In this document: positions 1 through 7,891 of the stretch, one piece after another
How positions within the stretch are numbered: the first letter of the stretch is position 1
Layout: every line of letters starts with the position of its first letter
NCBI RefSeq assembly: GCF_014202995.1
Contig: NZ_JACHIA010000010.1
Coordinates: forward strand, 1 to 64,000
DNA length: 64,000 bases
Direction: 5' to 3'
DNA from: Longimicrobium terrae
GTDB lineage: Bacteria; Gemmatimonadota; Gemmatimonadetes; Longimicrobiales; Longimicrobiaceae
Position numbers and translations under genes: made by a program
Notes under the pieces: generated by a model
Database searches by the model: none
What the model was told of the DNA's origin: nothing
The model's input: the letters and a program-made list of their open reading frames with translations, nothing else

Positions 1-120
1 TCCATGGACGGTCTGTTTACCCGGCTCTGCGCAAAAGCTTCGCTTCACAACGCCTGCATCTTGATCAACAGGCAGCTAGGACGACAGCCGCTCGCCTTTG
101 CCGATCTGCTCGGCTGGTGA
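1..120 (+). CDS. C-terminal end of a transposase-like protein (5' end outside window)
   Basis: Frame 1 is open from the first base to a TGA at 118-120 and encodes 39 residues ending in a pattern (TRLCAKASLHNACILINRQL, then LGRQPLAFADLL) like the last helix of DDE transposases such as the IS982/IS4-type families, where an AK..xHxxCxxxNxxLG motif is common. The codons are less G+C-biased than in the neighbours, as expected for an insertion sequence. The family cannot be fixed from so short a piece. An unrelated C-terminal helix is possible. Confidence 0.45.
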   Translation, partial: SMDGLFTRLCAKASLHNACILINRQLGRQPLAFADLLGW

Positions 121-522
121 GAAACTCACACCAAGCGTTGAAGTCGCGGCAACAACGGCGCAAAGTCCGCCTTCGCGGACTGCGGCCGCCGCTCTGGTGC
201 ACGGACCCGGAATCTGTGCATTCGATGGTCCGTGCGCGACGGCGTTCTCGATGCAGCCCGCGGCGCGTTGCTGCTGGGTACCCGCGTGGGGGCGCGACGT
301 TGCCCCCCGCCGATGCGAGGTTGAGCACCGAAGCGAGTCGTCCCCGATGCAGTTGAAGCCCCGAACGGCGCCTGTGGGCGACGTGTCGGGGCTTACCGCG
401 GTTGGAGCGGCGGATTCATTCGCTCAGGGAGACTGGGTGAGCGCCGCCGCATGTCTCACACGAACGAGGCCGACGCCCGCCGCACGTCTCGCCCAATCGA
501 CGGCGGCTGGACGTCAGCGGTT
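121..522. other. Intergenic region with hairpins, no gene seen
   Basis: No convincing reading frame. It holds a hairpin around 196-236 (arms with GCACGGACC / GGTCCGTGC), a short palindrome around 159-190 (GTCCGCCTTCGCGGAC) that recurs near 24818-24845, and one copy of the dispersed element R1 (347-427). All three could be the 3' flank of the leftward gene that ends at 523. Confidence 0.5.
347..427 (-). repeat. Dispersed element R1, copy A
   Basis: One of seven ~80-bp copies. Read leftward it begins with GAGCG-AATGAATCCGCCGCTC, a small hairpin, followed by a larger interrupted stem whose arms are CCCCGA and TCGGGGCTT, and ends at TTCAACTGC. It lies about 96 bp beyond the stop codon of the gene ending at 523, in the same orientation as that gene. 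Confidence 0.8.
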
Positions 523-1002
523 CTATGCGCGGTCCAGATTGCGCACGATCAGCACGCCCTTCTTCTTGTCCGGCATGTACGTCATGGTGATCTGCACCAG
601 CCGCTCGCCGCTCTTGAAGCGGAACAGGTAGCGGAACCGGTCCATCCCCGCCTCGCCCCGCTCCACCATCGCCCGGTACCGCCCCTCGAATTCCTGCACG
701 GCCGTGCACGGCGCCACGTCGCGAAAGAAGCTGCGCCCCAGCACCCGCGCGGCCTGCAGCCCGCTCAGCCGCTCTTCAAAGGCGTTGAAGGCTTCCACCA
801 CGCCCGCGTCGTCCACCGTGACGAAGCCGAAGGGGAGCAGATCCAGATCGTCGGCGGTAAGCCCCATCAGGTCTTCCACCGGCATCATCCCCAGCTCGCC
901 CGCGCAGTTCAGGCAGAAGCCGATCTGTCCGCCCGTTCCGTTTCCGGCCAGCGGACTGTCACACAGCACGCAGCTGCTAAGGGCTGAGATCCTGTTGTTC
1001 AT
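523..1002 (-). CDS. Photoactive-yellow-protein-like PAS protein with N-terminal zinc ribbon
   Basis: 159 residues. Residues 1-38 hold C11-x2-C14 and C30-x2-C33, a probable structural zinc site. Residues ~42-155 form a single PAS domain. The stretch GRSFFRDVAPCTAVQEF (C99) closely matches the chromophore loop of photoactive yellow protein (GKNFFKDVAPCT), in which this cysteine carries p-coumaric acid. Relative to that protein, Glu46 appears kept (E76) and Tyr42 is replaced by Phe (F72), which still leaves a plausible buried pocket. The start ATG at 1002 excludes a longer frame that has no domain content. It lies 21 bp downstream of the NarL-type regulator on the same strand, so it is probably the third gene of that operon. 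Blue-light sensing is an inference: no tyrosine ammonia lyase or coumarate ligase gene is in view, and it could act as a ligand or redox PAS protein. Confidence 0.75.
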   Translation of the reverse strand: MNNRISALSSCVLCDSPLAGNGTGGQIGFCLNCAGELGMMPVEDLMGLTADDLDLLPFGFVTVDDAGVVEAFNAFEERLSGLQAARVLGRSFFRDVAPCTAVQEFEGRYRAMVERGEAGMDRFRYLFRFKSGERLVQITMTYMPDKKKGVLIVRNLDRA

Positions 1003-1022
1003 CGAAGCGTGAATTCGTCGTT

Positions 1023-1655
1023 CTACGCCCGGCGGGCGCGGCCTTCGCGAAGGTACCAGGCCGTCGCCTCGGTGCGGTTCCGCACGCCGAGCTTGAGGTA
1101 GAGGTTCTGCAGGTGAAACTTGACGGTGTTGTCGCTCACCCGCAGCCTGTGCGCGATCTGCGCGTTGGTGAGCCCCTCCGAAACCAGCGCCAGGATCTCC
1201 GTCTCCCGCGCGCTGGGCGTGGTGGCGTCGCCGGGCGATTCGCTGCGCAGAAGCCACTTTCGCGCCGCCAGCGGAAACACCAGCTGCCCCCGGCACACCT
1301 GCCGGATGGACGCCACGGTCTGCTGCGGCGGCTCGGTCTTGAGCGCGAAGCCGTCCGCGCCGCCCTCCAGCGCCGCGCGCATGCTTTCGCCGTCGCCGTA
1401 CGCGGTCAGCACCAGCACGCGCACCCCGGGCGACTCGCGCTTGATGACCTCCAGGCAGCGAAGGCCGTTCATCTCCCCCATCTCCAGGTCCATCACCACC
1501 ACGTCCGGGGGATCGCGCCGCACCGCGTCAATCACCTGCCGTCCGTTGGTGGCCGTGGCGATGACGCGCATGTCGGGCTCGGCCTCCACCAGCGACCGCA
1601 GCCCTTCCAGCACCAGTTCGTGGTCGTCGCCCAGCAGGATGCGAAAGCCGCTCAT
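1023..1655 (-). CDS. NarL/FixJ-family response regulator
   Basis: 210 residues. An N-terminal receiver domain has the acidic pair D10/D11, phosphoacceptor D56 (VVVMDLEM), the conserved Thr in VLTAY and Lys in ALKTE. The C-terminal ~65 residues are a LuxR-type helix-turn-helix (SARETEILALVSEGLTNAQI, then RLRVSDNTVKFHLQNLYLKL). It is a DNA-binding transcription factor activated by phosphotransfer. Its ATG overlaps the stop of the upstream kinase gene by ATGA (1652-1655), so the two are translationally coupled and very probably partners. The start at 1655 is fixed by this overlap. Target genes cannot be read from the sequence. Confidence 0.93.
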   Translation of the reverse strand: MSGFRILLGDDHELVLEGLRSLVEAEPDMRVIATATNGRQVIDAVRRDPPDVVVMDLEMGEMNGLRCLEVIKRESPGVRVLVLTAYGDGESMRAALEGGADGFALKTEPPQQTVASIRQVCRGQLVFPLAARKWLLRSESPGDATTPSARETEILALVSEGLTNAQIAHRLRVSDNTVKFHLQNLYLKLGVRNRTEATAWYLREGRARRA

Positions 1656-2311
1656 TCCTCCTCCGCGGGCGCGGCGGACGGGACCTCCACCGCGATCAGC
1701 GCGCCGGCGCCGGGCGCGCTGCGCAGGCGGAACCGCCCGCCGATCATCTCCACGCGGTCGCGCATTCCCTGCAGCCCGAAGTGCCGGCCCTCCGCCATCC
1801 GCGCCGGGTCGAAGCCGTCGCCGTTGTCGCTCACCGTCATGCGCAGCCGCGGGCCCTCGCGCCCGGCGGCGCCCCGCAGCCGGACCGCCACCCGGTCGGC
1901 GCCGCCGTGGCGGTACGCGTTGCTCAGCGCCTCCTGCAGCACGCGGTACAGCCCGATCTTGACCGGGACGGCCAGGTCCGGCACCGGGCCGCGCACCTCC
2001 AGCGCGACCTGCGTGTCCGTCATGGCCTCGTGCTGCAGCAGCAGGTTCTCCACCAGCGCCACCAAGCCGCGCGCCTCGAACTCCGGCGGGCGGAACGCGC
2101 CGATGAAGCTGCGCACCTCGTTCAATCCGCCCTCCAGCAGCTGCCGGATGCGGGCCACGCGGTCCTCCGCCTCCGGCGACAGGCACTCGGCGCTCACCAG
2201 GGCGCGGCGCAGCAGGTCCAGCTGCGAAAGCGCGGCGAACATGTGCTGCACCGGCCCGTCATGAATGTCCAGCAGAATGCGCTGCAGCTCCCACTCCGTC
2301 ACCTGCATCAT
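1652..2311 (-). CDS. NarL-type sensor histidine kinase (HisKA_3)
   Basis: About 219 residues with no membrane segment. The dimerisation/phosphoacceptor helix contains the HDGPVQ box (LLDIHDGPVQHM), typical of the HisKA_3 subfamily that pairs with LuxR-type regulators. The C-terminal half is a HATPase domain with an N box (LQEALSNAYRHGGA), DNGDGF and GLQGMRDRVEMIGG. No sensory domain precedes it, so the signal must come from a partner; the neighbouring PYP-like PAS protein is an attractive candidate (inference). Two adjacent ATGs (2311 and 2308) are possible starts, and a longer GTG-initiated form is not excluded. It overlaps the regulator gene by 4 bp. Confidence 0.88.
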   Translation of the reverse strand: MMQVTEWELQRILLDIHDGPVQHMFAALSQLDLLRRALVSAECLSPEAEDRVARIRQLLEGGLNEVRSFIGAFRPPEFEARGLVALVENLLLQHEAMTDTQVALEVRGPVPDLAVPVKIGLYRVLQEALSNAYRHGGADRVAVRLRGAAGREGPRLRMTVSDNGDGFDPARMAEGRHFGLQGMRDRVEMIGGRFRLRSAPGAGALIAVEVPSAAPAEEE

Positions 2312-2539
2312 GCGGTGCGAGGCGCTGATTTCGCGGGTGGGCGCGGCGGGTGCGGACACGGTCCCTGCGTGTGGGGGAAACGGGGCGACCCGGCCAATGT
2401 TGCGGCCCGGGATGGCCCCGGCAAGCCCGGCCAGTGGACGAACATTGGACAGCCCGGGCGGCACTCCGGCGGCGGTTGCGCCCGCCCGGCCCGCCCGCGA
2501 TCTTGCAACGCCAGGAACGAACCACGCATCCCCCGCCTG

Positions 2540-3232
2540 ATGACCTCCCGCCAAGCCACGCCCGTTTCCATCCCCGCCTCCATCGCGCGCGTTCCGCTGC
2601 GGGACCAGGTGCACCACGCCATCGTGGACCGCATTCTTCGCGACGACCTCAAGCCCGGCGCCCGCATCAGCGACACGGCGCTGGCGCGCGAACTGGGCGT
2701 GAGCCGCACCCCCATCCGCGAAGCGCTGCTGCGGCTGGAGCGCGAGGGCTTTCTGGGCGCCGACGTGGGCCGCGGCTTTTTCGTCAAGCCGCTTTCCGTG
2801 CGCGAAATGCGCGAGGTGTACTCCGTCCTGTGGACGCTGGAGGTGCTGGCCATGCGCAGCGCGGCCCCGCTGACGGAGGAGCGGGCCGCGGCGCTGGTGC
2901 GCATCAACACCGCGCTGGAGGCGGAGCAGGAGCCGGCGCGGCGGATTGACCTGGACGTGGAGTGGCACCGCACGCTGCTGGAAACGTCGGACAACGAGTA
3001 CCTGCGCACCACCATCGATTCGCTCAAGCGGGTGGTGCGCCGGTATGAGTACGCATACATGCTCAACGCCGGATTCGTCCCCGCCAGCACGCGCTCGCAC
3101 GAGCAGATCGTGGCGATGGCGATGGCCGGCGACCTGGACGGCGCCGTGCGGCTGCTGGAGGACAACTGGCGCCTCGGGATGGAGAACCTGATCGTCTGGC
3201 TGGAGGAGCGGAACGCGAGCGCGGGACAGTAG
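2540..3232 (+). CDS. GntR-family transcriptional regulator (FCD type)
   Basis: 230 residues. Residues ~20-85 form a winged helix with the GntR signature (ARELGVSRTPIREALLRLER) preceded by LRDQVHHAIVDRILRDDLKP. The C-terminal all-helical FCD domain contains DVEWHRTLLE and RSHEQIVAMAMAGD, where the Asp and His residues match the usual metal/ligand site. Such proteins repress catabolic or transport genes and respond to small organic acids; the effector here is unknown. It is transcribed divergently from the kinase operon across a ~228-bp gap, so it may control that operon or itself. The repeat R5 starts 4 bp after the stop codon. Confidence 0.92.
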   Translation: MTSRQATPVSIPASIARVPLRDQVHHAIVDRILRDDLKPGARISDTALARELGVSRTPIREALLRLEREGFLGADVGRGFFVKPLSVREMREVYSVLWTLEVLAMRSAAPLTEERAAALVRINTALEAEQEPARRIDLDVEWHRTLLETSDNEYLRTTIDSLKRVVRRYEYAYMLNAGFVPASTRSHEQIVAMAMAGDLDGAVRLLEDNWRLGMENLIVWLEERNASAGQ

Positions 3233-3235
3233 GGG

Positions 3236-3276
3236 AAGTGCGTGAGTGCGGGGTGCGTGAGTGCGTGAGTGCGAGG
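3236..3276 (+). repeat. Repeat R5 (GTGCGTGAGTGC units)
   Basis: Contains three GTGCGTGAGTGC-like units. Similar stretches occur at 16983-17022, 17099-17140 (inverted), 50175-50216 and 50449-50490 (inverted). Here it directly follows the stop codon of the GntR gene. Confidence 0.75.
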
Positions 3277-3309
3277 GACGGAAGTGCGCAGTGCTCAGCC
3301 CCGGGGGAG

Positions 3310-3377
3310 CCCTCACCCCGCGTGCTGCGCACGACGACCCTCTCCCACGAACAGATGTGGGAGAGGGAGCACACACC
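3310..3377 (+). repeat. Repeat R2, copy 1 (hairpin CTCTCCCAC...GTGGGAGAG)
   Basis: About 68 bp that recur in inverted orientation at 47701-47769 with few changes. The core folds as CTCTCCCAC - loop - GTGGGAGAG. Both copies accompany an R1 copy (E and G) downstream of a gene, so R2 looks like a companion module of R1. Confidence 0.75.
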
Positions 3378-3426
3378 AACTGCGATACGGTGCGGGCGAT
3401 GCGGTTCGGCGACCATCTCCAGCTCC

Positions 3427-3511
3427 GTTGAGCGGATGAATTCGCCGCTCCAACAGCAGGAACCCCTGCTCGTAGCCGCTGTCGCGTCCACGCCCGCGGC
3501 TTCAAGTGCGC
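3427..3511 (+). repeat. Dispersed element R1, copy E
   Basis: Reads TTGAGCGGATGAATTCGCCG and continues to GCGGCTTCAAG on the plus strand. It lies 195 bp beyond the GntR stop and in that gene's orientation. Its first stem is slightly degenerate (an ATTC in place of ATCC). Confidence 0.75.
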
Positions 3512-4017
3512 ACAGGAGCGCCACAGCCCGCCTCCACCTGCGCCAAGCCTCCCCCCTGCGCCACGCCACCACGCTCCGCCACGCATTCACCCTCCATCAC
3601 ACATCCACCTTCCGCCACGCCTCCACCCCTCCGCTGAGGCGCCAAAAGGCGTCATCCTGAGGAGGCGCCGGCCGATTCCGGCGCCCAGGCCGAACCTTGG
3701 CGCCGACGAAGGATCTACTCTCCCCCGGTCCAACCGTCCCGCTCGCACCGCACCCGCCCTGCATTGCAATTGAGGCCCCGAACGGCGCCTGTGGGCGACG
3801 GGTCGGGGCTTTGCGCTTCTGGAGCGGCGGATTCATCCGCTCAGGACAGTTGGCGTCGAGCGTCCCGCGGATAATCACTTTCTCATTCACGGCCGCTGGC
3901 ACTCCGTCTGGCGACGGAATATCGTTGGGCCGTTCGCGCCCTCCTCGCGGATCGTCCCCGGCGAGGCGGATCACCCCAACCTGCGCCGCACCCCGGCGCC
4001 CTACCCTTTCTCCTCAG
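3512..4017. other. Intergenic region, no gene seen
   Basis: 3520-3640 is an imperfect CGCCACGC-rich tract. R1 copy B sits at 3762-3844. The remainder up to the ATG at 4018 holds no frame with coding character and must contain the promoter of the beta-barrel gene, which I cannot pin down. Confidence 0.5.
3762..3844 (-). repeat. Dispersed element R1, copy B
   Basis: Contains the block CCCCGAACGGCGCCTGTGGG shared with copies A and D, then GTCGGGGCTT and GAGCGGCGGATTCATCCGCT. It is the only one of the seven copies that is not downstream of a gene in the matching orientation. Confidence 0.8.
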
Positions 4018-4644
4018 ATGAAACGGCTTGTGTCCTCCGCCATCGTGGCGGCCCTCGCGCTGTGCACCGGCGCCGCGCACGCCCAATCGTCCCCCGCGGA
4101 CGCCGACACCACCACCGTGCTCCGCAAGGGCGCGCGCTCCATCTCCTTTACCGCGCCGCTGGACGGCGGAAGCGCCCAGGCGGGGATCTGGAGAATGGTG
4201 GACGACAACACCAACGTGGGCATCCTGGTCGCGCTGGGCGCGTCCCGGAACAGCCTGGACGTGGACGACGACGAGGGCTCCTCTACCAACACCCAGCTGA
4301 ACCTGTCGCTGGGCGTGCGCGTGCGCCGCTACGCCGATCCGCTGGGCCCGGTCAGGCCCTACATCCTGAGCGGCGCGTACGTGTTCGGCATACACCAGTC
4401 GCACGGCCCCGGCGACGATCTGGGCACCACATCGCGCGTCGTGGGGGTGGGGGGCCTGGGCGGGCTGGGCGTGGAATGGTTCCCGGCGCGCCGCGTCAGC
4501 ATCTCCGGCGAAACCGGGCTGCGCGCGCAGTTGAGCCGCCAGACGCTGGAGACCGATGACTCGGTGAACGAACGCACCGCCCACTCCACCGGCCTGAACC
4601 TGGACACGTTCACCTCCGGCCTGGCGGTGCAGATCTACTTCTGA
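4018..4644 (+). CDS. Secreted outer-membrane beta-barrel-like protein
   Basis: 208 residues. A typical signal peptide (MKRLVSSAIVAALALCTGAA, cleavage near HAQ) is followed by a chain rich in alternating hydrophobic and aromatic strands (SLGVRVRRYADPLGPVRPYI, GGLGVEWFPARRVSISGETG) and ends in a C-terminal aromatic strand (GLAVQIYF), the classical sorting signal of outer-membrane barrels. This suits an OmpX/OmpW-size eight-stranded barrel of unknown role. The start is the first ATG that yields a signal peptide. It stands alone, followed by a terminator. Confidence 0.82.
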   Translation: MKRLVSSAIVAALALCTGAAHAQSSPADADTTTVLRKGARSISFTAPLDGGSAQAGIWRMVDDNTNVGILVALGASRNSLDVDDDEGSSTNTQLNLSLGVRVRRYADPLGPVRPYILSGAYVFGIHQSHGPGDDLGTTSRVVGVGGLGGLGVEWFPARRVSISGETGLRAQLSRQTLETDDSVNERTAHSTGLNLDTFTSGLAVQIYF

Positions 4645-4658
4645 GCCGGGGAAACGCG

Positions 4659-4691
4659 GAGACCGGCACGCCGCGGGGGCATGCCGGTCTC
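4659..4691. terminator. Hairpin between convergent genes
   Basis: Arms GAGACCGGCA and TGCCGGTCTC with a GC-rich loop, 15 bp after the barrel gene's stop. The T-run is weak. It may serve both the rightward barrel gene and the leftward kinase. Confidence 0.7.
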
Positions 4692-4770
4692 CGGTCATTC
4701 TCCCGCCGATCCCGCCCGGGGGACGCAGCATGATCCCCGGCCGCGCGTCCATCGCCCGCCACTCCGCGGC

Positions 4771-7008
4771 TCAGTCGCCGCGGACGAGAGGAAGGCGCAG
4801 GGTGAAGGTACTTCCCTGGCCGAGGGTGCTTTCCGCCGTCAGGTCGCCGCCCATCCCCAGCGCCAGGTCGCGGCTGATGGCCAGCCCCAGCCCCACCCCG
4901 CCCTGCGGCTGGTCCAGCCGCCGGTCCACCTGCGTGAACGGGTCAAAGATGGACTCCAGCTTTTCCGCCGGCACGCCGCGCCCGTTGTCCTCCACCCGCA
5001 GGTAGCCCCACTCCGCGTCCGCGTCGCAGCGCAGCACCACGCGCCCGCCCGCCTCGGTGAACTTGACGGCGTTGCTCACCAGGTTCACCAGAATCTGCCG
5101 CACGCGCTCCTCATCCCCCATGAAGCGCAGTTCCCCGTCGCACTCCAGCACCTGGTAGGCGATCTGCTTGCTGGCCGCCTGCGGGGCGATCAGCGCGTCC
5201 AGACTGCCCAGCACCCGCCGCGCGGACAGCGGCTCCAAGTCGAACTCCACCCGCCCCGCCTCCAGCCGCGCGTAGCTCAGAATGTCGTTGATGAGCGTGA
5301 GCAGGTGGCGCTGCGCGGCCTGCACGCGCTGCAGCATGTCGCGCTGCCCCGTGGTCACCGGGCCGTGGATCTCCAGTTCCATCAGTTCCGTGTAGCCGCC
5401 GATGGCGTTGAGCGGCGTGCGAAGCTCGTGGCTCATGTTCGCCAGGAACTCGCTCTTGGCGCGGTTGGCCTCCTCCGCCTCCGCGCGCGCCCGTTCCAGT
5501 TCGCCCCGCGCGCGAACCTGGTGCGTAACGTCGTTGGCGATGCTCACCAGCGCGTACACCTGGCCGTTCGTGTCGCGCAGCGGCTGGTAGCCGACGTCGA
5601 ACAGGTACTCTTCCGGAACGCCGTCACCGTCGCGGTCGATGAACACCGGGCGCTCGCTGGCAAAGAACGGCTCGCCCGCTTCGTACACGCGGTCCAGGAT
5701 CTCGCCCAGCCCGCCCTCCAGCGTTTCGGGGAATGCCTGGCGAAAGGGAATGCCCAGTAGCGGCCGCCCGCCGCCGAACGCCGTGTACCGCGGGCTTACG
5801 ATGGTGTACACGTGGTCCGGCCCGCTCATTACCGCCAGCGGAATGGGCGTCTGGTCAAAGATGCCGCGCAGCCGCCCCTCGCTCGCCTGAAGCCGCAGGT
5901 TGGCGTCGGCCAGCGCCTCGGTCTGCGCCTCCAGTTCCGCCGCGTTCTCCTGCAGCTGCTCGGTGATGACCTCCAGCTCCACCTGCTGCCCGGAAAGCAG
6001 CTCGTTGGTGCGCGTCATCTCGCGGCGGCTTTCCTCGCTTTCCGCCAGCAGCCGCTCCACCTCGCGCCGGGCCAGCACCTGCCCGGTGACGTCGAACCCG
6101 TGCGCGATGATCCCCACGCGCTCCCCCTCGCCCTCCACCAGCGGCAGGTAGGTGAAGTCCACGTAGCGCTCTTCCGGCTGGGCGCCGGGGGTGCGGGCCA
6201 GCAGAATGGGAAGCTCGCGGCCCAGGTAGGGCGTCCCCGTCCACAGCACCCCGTTCAGCAGCTCGATGAAGCCCTGCCCCGCCACCTCCGGCAGCGCCTC
6301 GATCACCGGTTTGCCGATGATCTCGCGGTGCCCCACCAGCTGGTAGTAGGCCCCGTTGGCCAGGGTAAAGACGTGGTCCGGCCCGCGCAGCACGGCCAGA
6401 AACGAGGGCGCGTGCTGAAACACCGCGGCCAGCCGTTCGCGCTCGATCTCCAGGTCGCGCGTCAGCCGTTCGCGCTCGGCCTGCAGGGCGCGGCTGGTGA
6501 CCTGCGACGTCGTATCGAACAGGGTGATGAACACGCCGCCCACCGCCCCGCCCTCGCCGCGCACCGGGCTGTACGAGATGGTGATGTACACCGTGTCGGG
6601 CGGCGCATCGGGCCCGGCGCGCCGCAGCTGGTAGGGCTGGTCGACAAGGGAAACCGTCTCGCCCGCGAATACGCGGTGGTAGATGGGCTCGTTGAAGTCC
6701 CACGCCTCCGGCCAGCACTCCCGGGTGGGAATGCCGAATCCCCAGGGGTGCTTTACGCCCAGAAACGGGACGTAGCCGTCGTTGTAGATCTGAACGAGAT
6801 CCGGCCCCCAGAGCACGATGTTGGGCACCGCCGACCCCAGGACCGCGGACGCGATGGTGCGCAGGCTCTGCGGCCATCCGCTCACCGGCCCCAGCGGGGT
6901 GCGCGCCCAGTCCGTCTGCCGAAAGATGCGCCCCGTCTCTCCGCCGCCGGGAATGAGCGCCGCCGCCTCGCCGTCCAGATCGTCTCGCGGGATCAAAAGC
7001 CGGCTCAT
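4771..7008 (-). CDS. Hybrid-free sensor histidine kinase with three PAS domains
   Basis: 745 residues, no membrane segment. PAS1 ~30-185 (WARTPLGPVSGWPQSLR, a motif found in PAS domains of phytochrome-like kinases); PAS2 ~200-325; a coiled coil ~330-390; PAS3 ~395-510; then a HisKA domain with the phosphoacceptor His in FLANMSHELRTPLNAIGGYT and a HATPase with DNGRGVP and GVGLGLAISRDLA boxes. It is an ATP-dependent histidine autokinase with layered cytoplasmic sensing. No receiver domain or adjacent regulator is present, so it is an orphan kinase. Start at 7008 is preferred because the upstream ATG adds only 13 unlike residues. The kinase at 27014-30235 has very similar PAS and HisKA regions. 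Confidence 0.92.
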   Translation of the reverse strand: MSRLLIPRDDLDGEAAALIPGGGETGRIFRQTDWARTPLGPVSGWPQSLRTIASAVLGSAVPNIVLWGPDLVQIYNDGYVPFLGVKHPWGFGIPTRECWPEAWDFNEPIYHRVFAGETVSLVDQPYQLRRAGPDAPPDTVYITISYSPVRGEGGAVGGVFITLFDTTSQVTSRALQAERERLTRDLEIERERLAAVFQHAPSFLAVLRGPDHVFTLANGAYYQLVGHREIIGKPVIEALPEVAGQGFIELLNGVLWTGTPYLGRELPILLARTPGAQPEERYVDFTYLPLVEGEGERVGIIAHGFDVTGQVLARREVERLLAESEESRREMTRTNELLSGQQVELEVITEQLQENAAELEAQTEALADANLRLQASEGRLRGIFDQTPIPLAVMSGPDHVYTIVSPRYTAFGGGRPLLGIPFRQAFPETLEGGLGEILDRVYEAGEPFFASERPVFIDRDGDGVPEEYLFDVGYQPLRDTNGQVYALVSIANDVTHQVRARGELERARAEAEEANRAKSEFLANMSHELRTPLNAIGGYTELMELEIHGPVTTGQRDMLQRVQAAQRHLLTLINDILSYARLEAGRVEFDLEPLSARRVLGSLDALIAPQAASKQIAYQVLECDGELRFMGDEERVRQILVNLVSNAVKFTEAGGRVVLRCDADAEWGYLRVEDNGRGVPAEKLESIFDPFTQVDRRLDQPQGGVGLGLAISRDLALGMGGDLTAESTLGQGSTFTLRLPLVRGD

Positions 7009-7259
7009 TCGCGCCCTGTGGAATGGTTGATGAACACCGAACCGCAAACTAGCACCTCACCCGCGGCGCCGGTATGCGCCCGCGGCCGCGCGCATGCCGG
7101 ATGCGACGCGCGGGGAGGAAAACTGCACGCCGGGACCCGATGGGGGCGCCCTCCAGAACACACTCCGGAGCGATCAGGCACGGTACATGCCGTGCAAATC
7201 TGCCGATCGCACACCGCCGTGGTGCCCGCGACGGGCACCGGTTCATCCCGGAGATCTCC

Positions 7260-7427
7260 ATGATGGAAAACACCACCTCCTCGCAGGCGTCGGCTTCGCG
7301 CCGCCCCTGGACCGCCCCCCGCGTGCAGGAACTGCCGCGCCTGACGCAGCTTACGCTGGCCACCGGCGGCGGCATTCCCGGCGGCGACCCCGACGTCGTA
7401 GACAGCGGCGGCTCGACGGTGTTCTAG
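7260..7427 (+). CDS. Small peptide, possible lasso-like RiPP precursor
   Basis: 55 residues, preceded by a good GGAG ribosome site. The leader-like part contains RRPWTAPRVQELPRLTQLTL followed by ATG-GG. This resembles lasso-peptide leaders (an aromatic residue, xxPxL/V spacing and a Thr at the penultimate leader position). If cleavage follows T35-G36, the remaining core starts GGIPGG and has Asp at positions 7 and 9, exactly where a lasso ring acceptor would be, and ends DSGGSTVF. These are observations. Maturation is an inference, as no lasso B or C enzyme gene is in the window. It is followed at once by a strong terminator, so it is a monocistronic unit. It could also be an unmodified small protein. 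Confidence 0.6.
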   Translation: MMENTTSSQASASRRPWTAPRVQELPRLTQLTLATGGGIPGGDPDVVDSGGSTVF

Positions 7428-7449
7428 CACCCGGCGAGGCAGAACAGCA

Positions 7450-7480
7450 GAGGCCCGCGGCACACGCCGCGGGCCTCTTT
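7450..7480 (+). terminator. Rho-independent terminator of the small peptide gene
   Basis: Perfect stem GAGGCCCGCGG / CCGCGGGCCTC followed by TTT, 23 bp after the stop codon at 7425-7427. Confidence 0.85.
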
Positions 7481-7731
7481 GCGTCCCGGCCTCATCCACA
7501 TCATTTCCGGCACCCGGAACAAAGTTCGTTCTCCCGCGGCGGTGGATGAGGTGCGACGGCGGATCCGCCGAGGGCCGCGGAATGCCGGATGCGGTTCGGG
7601 AGATGGAACACGGACGAGGTTCCCGGCGTGCGCCGCGACCTTCCTTCTTTTCCGCTGTCAACTGCTGAAGCGGATGCACGGAACCCGCTTCGCCGCCTGC
7701 CGTCCATCCCGTCGCTCCGCGCCTCGCCATC

Positions 7732-7773
7732 CCCGTCCTGCCCGTCCTGCCCGTCCTGCCCGTCCTGCCCGCC
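7732..7773. repeat. Short tandem repeat, 9-bp unit x4
   Basis: Four copies of CCCGTCCTG in tandem followed by a partial unit, in the intergenic region before the DUF4870-like gene. Tandem units with no spacers, so not CRISPR. Confidence 0.85.
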
Positions 7774-7891
7774 ACCTTGCAGAAGCTTCTTTCTGACACT
7801 CGTTTCGCGCCGGTTGAAACGATTGCCGATGTCTCACGTACGATCCGCCCTCGATTGCACCCCCCTCATCAACCTGTTACCCCGGAACGAG

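Noticed and set aside
523-3232. Tyrosine ammonia lyase or coumarate ligase near the PYP-like gene
   Set aside because: Neither is encoded nearby; only a kinase, a regulator and a GntR protein are present.
7732-7773. Possible CRISPR-like tandem repeat
   Set aside because: Only a 9-bp unit repeated without spacers; no cas genes nearby.
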